From positions 4,725,501 through 4,789,500 of the forward strand of contig JADJRL010000003.1 of NCBI GenBank assembly GCA_016712225.1: 64,000 bases of DNA, written 5' to 3'. Positions 60,976 through 64,000 of the stretch are shown here, piece after piece (the stretch's first letter is position 1; each line of letters starts with the position of its first letter). The position numbers and the translations under genes are program-made. Under the pieces are notes generated by a model, which was not told the origin of the DNA, did no database searches, and was given only the letters and a program-made list of their open reading frames with translations. This stretch comes from Candidatus Defluviibacterium haderslevense. GTDB taxonomy: Bacteria; Bacteroidota; Bacteroidia; Chitinophagales; Saprospiraceae.

Positions 60976-62886
60976 TTATTTCTTATTATAATACAAATAA
61001 TCCAAATCCCGAATAATCTTTTCTTCACCTATTAATTCCTGTAAGATCATCAATACCCAAGATTCTTTATTAGAAGGGTACAATTCTAAAATTGATCTGA
61101 TGGATCTTTTAGGATTGGATTTTAAAATTTCGATAATTTGTGAGGTCCACAAAGTTCTGATTTGTGGATCGATGATTGCATTTTTTATTTCAAGACAACG
61201 ATCACATATACCACAAGGCAATGCATCCTTTTCACCAAAATAATTCATCAAAAACTGTTGGCGACATTGCATCAAATGCAGATAGGAAATCATCAAATCC
61301 ATTCGCTCCTGATACATTTTTTTTCGAAAATCAAACCAGACTTTGTCAATACCAATCGTCTTATTAAATTGTCTTTCAGCAACGAATTGCAACTGAGGTT
61401 TTTCTTTGAATGGAAAATAAGAAAGGAGTCCTTCCCGATTCAATACATTCAGCCACAATATTACTTGGTCAATATTGGTCTTTATTTGAAACGCTATCTG
61501 ATTTTCATAGATTGCAACCGGAAAATTAAAAATACCTTCGTAAGATCTCATTAAATTGGTCAATATCAAAGAATATTGCTGGAAGGATTGACAAAATTCA
61601 TGGATTTCATTAGGCTCAACTTTAATTTGAATTCTGCTGGGTTGAAAGACAGCTGATGTGGTCATTAGCCAATTCGATTGTTCTAATATTTTTATACCAT
61701 GAATGACTTTTTCTGAGACTAAATTATTTTTGTTGCAAAAATCTAACAGATCAAAATCACGACTGTCCTCCATAATTGAACCAGCGGCAATTCCAAAGTA
61801 AATGGCTAACGATTTATACAATTGCTGGACTTCCTCCAGACTGGGAAACATATTGTCAAATTGAGATTGCAATCTCAATAAGTCCTTTTGATTATATAAC
61901 AAAACACCATAAGCTCTTAAACCATCTCTACCTGCACGTCCCACTTCTTGAAAATATTCTTCAATACTAGATGGAATATCCCCATGAATAACCCACCGCA
62001 CATTAGATTTATCGATACCCATTCCAAAGGCATTGGTACAAACCATTACTGGTGTTTTTCCATGCATCCAATCAGCCAGCTTCTTAGCCCTGACATTATG
62101 ATCTAAACCAGCGTGATAAAAATCACTAACAATACCTTGTTGATTCAAAACCTGAGCTATTTCCACAGTTTGTTTGCGATTGCGAACATAGATTAATCCA
62201 GTGCCCTTAGTCTTGTTTATAATTCTTTGAATCTGATTTAATTTATGTTCTTCGTATTTCACAACAAGACTCAAATGTTCTCTTTTAAAAGACATTTTAT
62301 GGATGTCTGCATTTTTGAGTTGTAGTTTATCACAAATATCAAGCTGAACTTTGGAAGTTGCTGTTGCAGTTAAAGCTAAAACAGGTGCTGAGGTATTATT
62401 TCTGATATCCTGTATTTTTAAATAAGAAGGCCTAAAGTCATATCCCCATTGTGATATGCAGTGGGCTTCATCTACGGCTATGAAACTGATTTTCATCCGA
62501 TGCAACCGATCCTGAAAAAAAGCAGTCTGCAATCGTTCCGGAGAAACATAGAGTAATTTAAGATAACCATTAATTGCATTATCAATGATCCGTTCCATGT
62601 CTCGCTTATGCTGACCTCCATAAATTAAATCTGCTTGAATATTCCGGTCTTTTAATTGCATGACCTGATCTTGCATCAATGCAATTAATGGCGAAATCAC
62701 AAGACAAAAACCATCCAGCATCAATGCAGGAACCTGATAACAAAGGGATTTTCCGCCACCGGTAGGAATTAGAGCGAGTGCATCTTTTTTATTTAGAACG
62801 GATTCAATAATATCTTTTTGAATATGTCTAAATTCATTGTGCCCCCAATATTTTCTTAAAATCTCTTCCGGTGAAATAATGTTCAT
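60976..62886 (-). CDS. recQ: ATP-dependent DNA helicase RecQ
   Basis: A 636-residue 3'-5' DNA helicase for recombination and repair. Motif I (ALIPTGGGKSLCYQ), motif II (VDEAHCISQWGYDFRPSY) and motif VI (EVGRAGRDG) are present, then the RQC zinc-binding Cys cluster (CRQQFLMNYFGEK, PCGICDRCLE). A short C-terminal extension is present, but I see no convincing HRDC domain, making it a shorter RecQ type. The start ATG lies 9 bases after the stop of the upstream outer-membrane protein gene, so they are co-transcribed, an odd pair functionally. Confidence 0.94.
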   Translation of the reverse strand: MNIISPEEILRKYWGHNEFRHIQKDIIESVLNKKDALALIPTGGGKSLCYQVPALMLDGFCLVISPLIALMQDQVMQLKDRNIQADLIYGGQHKRDMERIIDNAINGYLKLLYVSPERLQTAFFQDRLHRMKISFIAVDEAHCISQWGYDFRPSYLKIQDIRNNTSAPVLALTATATSKVQLDICDKLQLKNADIHKMSFKREHLSLVVKYEEHKLNQIQRIINKTKGTGLIYVRNRKQTVEIAQVLNQQGIVSDFYHAGLDHNVRAKKLADWMHGKTPVMVCTNAFGMGIDKSNVRWVIHGDIPSSIEEYFQEVGRAGRDGLRAYGVLLYNQKDLLRLQSQFDNMFPSLEEVQQLYKSLAIYFGIAAGSIMEDSRDFDLLDFCNKNNLVSEKVIHGIKILEQSNWLMTTSAVFQPSRIQIKVEPNEIHEFCQSFQQYSLILTNLMRSYEGIFNFPVAIYENQIAFQIKTNIDQVILWLNVLNREGLLSYFPFKEKPQLQFVAERQFNKTIGIDKVWFDFRKKMYQERMDLMISYLHLMQCRQQFLMNYFGEKDALPCGICDRCLEIKNAIIDPQIRTLWTSQIIEILKSNPKRSIRSILELYPSNKESWVLMILQELIGEEKIIRDLDYLYYNKK

Positions 62887-62895
62887 TTCGTAATT

Positions 62896-63735
62896 CTAAA
62901 ACTTAGGACAATTAACTCCTCTTTTAGTAAAACGGATACCTTTACCTTTAAATTCTGCACCAAAATGATAATTAACAGCAATACCTAATGTTTGAAACCA
63001 ATCCCTATCCAATGGATTAGCTTTTTGACTTCCACCCGGTGCATTAATTTTATTTCCTAAGGCTGCGGCTATAGGACCATTATATTTAGTTAACAGGTCA
63101 ACATCTACATAGTCACCGGACACATCATCTAAATAATCTGTTTTCGTTTGACGGGTTAGATATTCCAATCCTACTGAAATATTAGAAGTCAAAAAATACC
63201 GAACCCCTAAGCCCATAGTAAGTGCCAGACTATTCAAATTATAAGGTGCTTTATAACCTGGTATTCCCTGACCTTCAGTACCCAGGGGCTGCAAGTCATA
63301 CCAGGTACCCAAATAATTTCCTTTTGGATTAAAATGAAAAAAACTTAATCCGCCTGTTAGGTAAACATTAAACCGTTTAGGGTCAGGATAGAAAAATCCC
63401 ATTAGATTAATCTGCCCTAAAAGGTCCAGATTATAGATAGTCGACATAAAATTCAAATTACGCCGTTGTTGCCAATCCTGGGTTGATATCTTATCATCAG
63501 CTGCAACAGCAAGCCGCATTCCTTGTAATTTAAAACTAATCATATTGCTAAAATCATATCGAAAGTGCAGACCAATGGCCAATTTAGTCTGCCGCAGGAC
63601 ATCTCTTGCTGTATAGGTCAAATCCCCGCTATAATTCGAACCACCCATAAGCAGGCCCAAATCTATAGACTGACTAAATGATTTGAATTGCGCAAGCATT
63701 AAAAATAACAAAATCACTGATTTCCACGTTAACAT
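62896..63735 (-). CDS. Outer-membrane beta-barrel protein (DUF6089 type)
   Basis: From the ATG at 63735 the product has 279 residues and a clear signal peptide (MLTWKSVILLFLMLAQFKSF, then SQ). The mature part starts SIDLGLLMGGSNYSGDLTY, the typical N-terminus of the DUF6089 outer-membrane barrel family, and has regular amphipathic strands throughout, ending FTKRGVNCPKF. A GTG six codons upstream (63753) is possible but gives a poorer signal. The function within the family is unknown. It is the first gene of an operon with recQ; its promoter box at 63816-63809 partly faces the promoter of the next gene. Confidence 0.85.
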   Translation of the reverse strand: MLTWKSVILLFLMLAQFKSFSQSIDLGLLMGGSNYSGDLTYTARDVLRQTKLAIGLHFRYDFSNMISFKLQGMRLAVAADDKISTQDWQQRRNLNFMSTIYNLDLLGQINLMGFFYPDPKRFNVYLTGGLSFFHFNPKGNYLGTWYDLQPLGTEGQGIPGYKAPYNLNSLALTMGLGVRYFLTSNISVGLEYLTRQTKTDYLDDVSGDYVDVDLLTKYNGPIAAALGNKINAPGGSQKANPLDRDWFQTLGIAVNYHFGAEFKGKGIRFTKRGVNCPKF

Positions 63736-63798
63736 GTATTTACATTTAGCCACTGATTATTTATATTAGTAATATGTAAAAGTATTCAAAGATGTGTT

Positions 63799-63816
63799 TA
63801 TTTTTGCACAAAATTA
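63799..63816. promoter_or_regulatory. Two opposing -7 promoter boxes, 2 bp apart
   Basis: TATTTTTG at 63799-63806 (+ strand, followed by C, exact TAnnTTTGC) and TAATTTTG at 63816-63809 (- strand, exact TAnnTTTG). They face each other with CA between them, and would drive the divergent subtilase-like gene (63850, +) and the barrel/recQ operon (63735, -). Confidence 0.55.
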
Positions 63817-63849
63817 ACTTACTTACTCATTTTTAACAATTTATCCATT

Positions 63850-64000
63850 ATGTTTTTTTATAATCAATATTCAAAATCAGTAAAAATCTACACTTTATTG
63901 GCCTTATTGGTCAGTTTCCTATCAAGTGTTTCAGCTCAGGATGCGGTTCCAAAGAATTGGTTTCATCTGGACAAGTCCAAAGATGGATTTAATGGAGTAA
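63850..64000 (+). CDS. N-terminal part of a probable S8 subtilisin-like peptidase
   Basis: The frame opens with ATG 63850 and runs off the window: a basic start MFFYNQYSKSVKIYTLLALL followed by VSFLSSVSAQ, a signal peptide, and then DAVPKNWFHLDKSKDGFNGV. That last segment is very like the propeptide/mature start of Bacteroidota S8 peptidases I know (PKNW-H-LD...DG..GV), which continue with an Asp-containing subtilisin motif beyond the border. Only 50 codons are visible, so the assignment is tentative. The promoter is the exact -7 box at 63799-63806. Confidence 0.6.
   Translation, partial: MFFYNQYSKSVKIYTLLALLVSFLSSVSAQDAVPKNWFHLDKSKDGFNGV

Noticed and set aside
60968..60983. 16-bp palindrome AGAAATAATTATTTCT at the end of recQ
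   Set aside because: AT-rich with no loop and no T-run; no evidence for termination function.
1..64000. tRNA, rRNA or known riboswitch genes
   Set aside because: No cloverleaf-like GGTTCRAATCC patches or conserved RNA motifs were seen in intergenic regions by eye; a covariance-model scan would decide.

Overview
The window looks like chromosomal DNA of an AT-rich Bacteroidota, most probably from the Saprospirales/Saprospiraceae side of the phylum (inference from content, not from a database). The signs are: several secreted proteins with C-terminal type IX secretion (T9SS) sorting domains, a very large protein with a gliding-motility-type C-terminal domain, a PorP/SprF-family outer-membrane protein, a one-piece hybrid two-component sensor, a bactofilin next to AtpZ/AtpI-like genes, and repeated -7 promoter boxes of the Bacteroidota type TAnnTTTG upstream of genes. 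No tRNA, rRNA, CRISPR array, intact insertion sequence or prophage was seen.

Layout. 1-5.3 kb: methionine sulfoxide repair (msrA, msrB), a plsC acyltransferase, a lipoprotein of the YyaL/DUF255 thioredoxin family and a T9SS cargo protein. 5.6-16.5 kb: a stand-alone asparaginase N-domain protein, a choice-of-anchor-B secreted protein, a crotonase, a bactofilin-AtpZ-AtpI-like trio without ATP synthase genes, a PorP/SprF protein, a two-gene operon of an unknown protein and a cytosolic trypsin-like protease with zinc ribbon, and corA. 16.5-29.2 kb: a 53-residue small gene, lysS, a ~1620-residue repeat-rich surface protein, an M1 peptidase with a membrane partner, a haem-binding protein preceded by a possible 29-residue membrane peptide, and an N-formylglutamate-amidohydrolase-like secreted protein. 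29.5-38.3 kb: a large secreted protein of unknown role, a DUF6364/PIN toxin-antitoxin pair, a hybrid sensor kinase and a secreted unknown. 38.8-44.2 kb: propionyl-CoA/methylmalonyl-CoA genes (biotin carrier, mutase small subunit, biotin carboxylase, mutase large subunit) interrupted by a 97-bp tandem repeat. 44.4-51.9 kb: a long same-strand run gcvT, GbsR-like regulator, DUF1015, amidohydrolase, tex, lhgO. 52.4-64 kb: a HEAT-repeat/cyclophilin lipoprotein, a TraR/DksA-like protein, an L-threonine dehydrogenase-type SDR, a coiled-coil membrane protein, a 3'-5' exonuclease, another T9SS cargo, a secreted GH13 amylase, recQ, an outer-membrane barrel protein and the start of a probable subtilase.

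How genes fit together. The carboxylase/mutase block converts propionyl-CoA towards succinyl-CoA, but the carboxyltransferase and epimerase lie elsewhere. The threonine dehydrogenase, GcvT and LhgO suggest amino-acid and 2-oxo-acid catabolism. The secreted peptidase, amylase, formylglutamate-amidohydrolase-like protein and T9SS cargoes fit a polymer-degrading, surface-active lifestyle.

Most interesting points: the cytosolic trypsin/zinc-ribbon protein and its unknown partner, an 11-bp tandem array containing DnaA-box-like 9-mers, the 97-bp repeat inside the carboxylase operon, two small ORFs supported by promoter boxes, and an unusually high number of genes whose best start is TTG.
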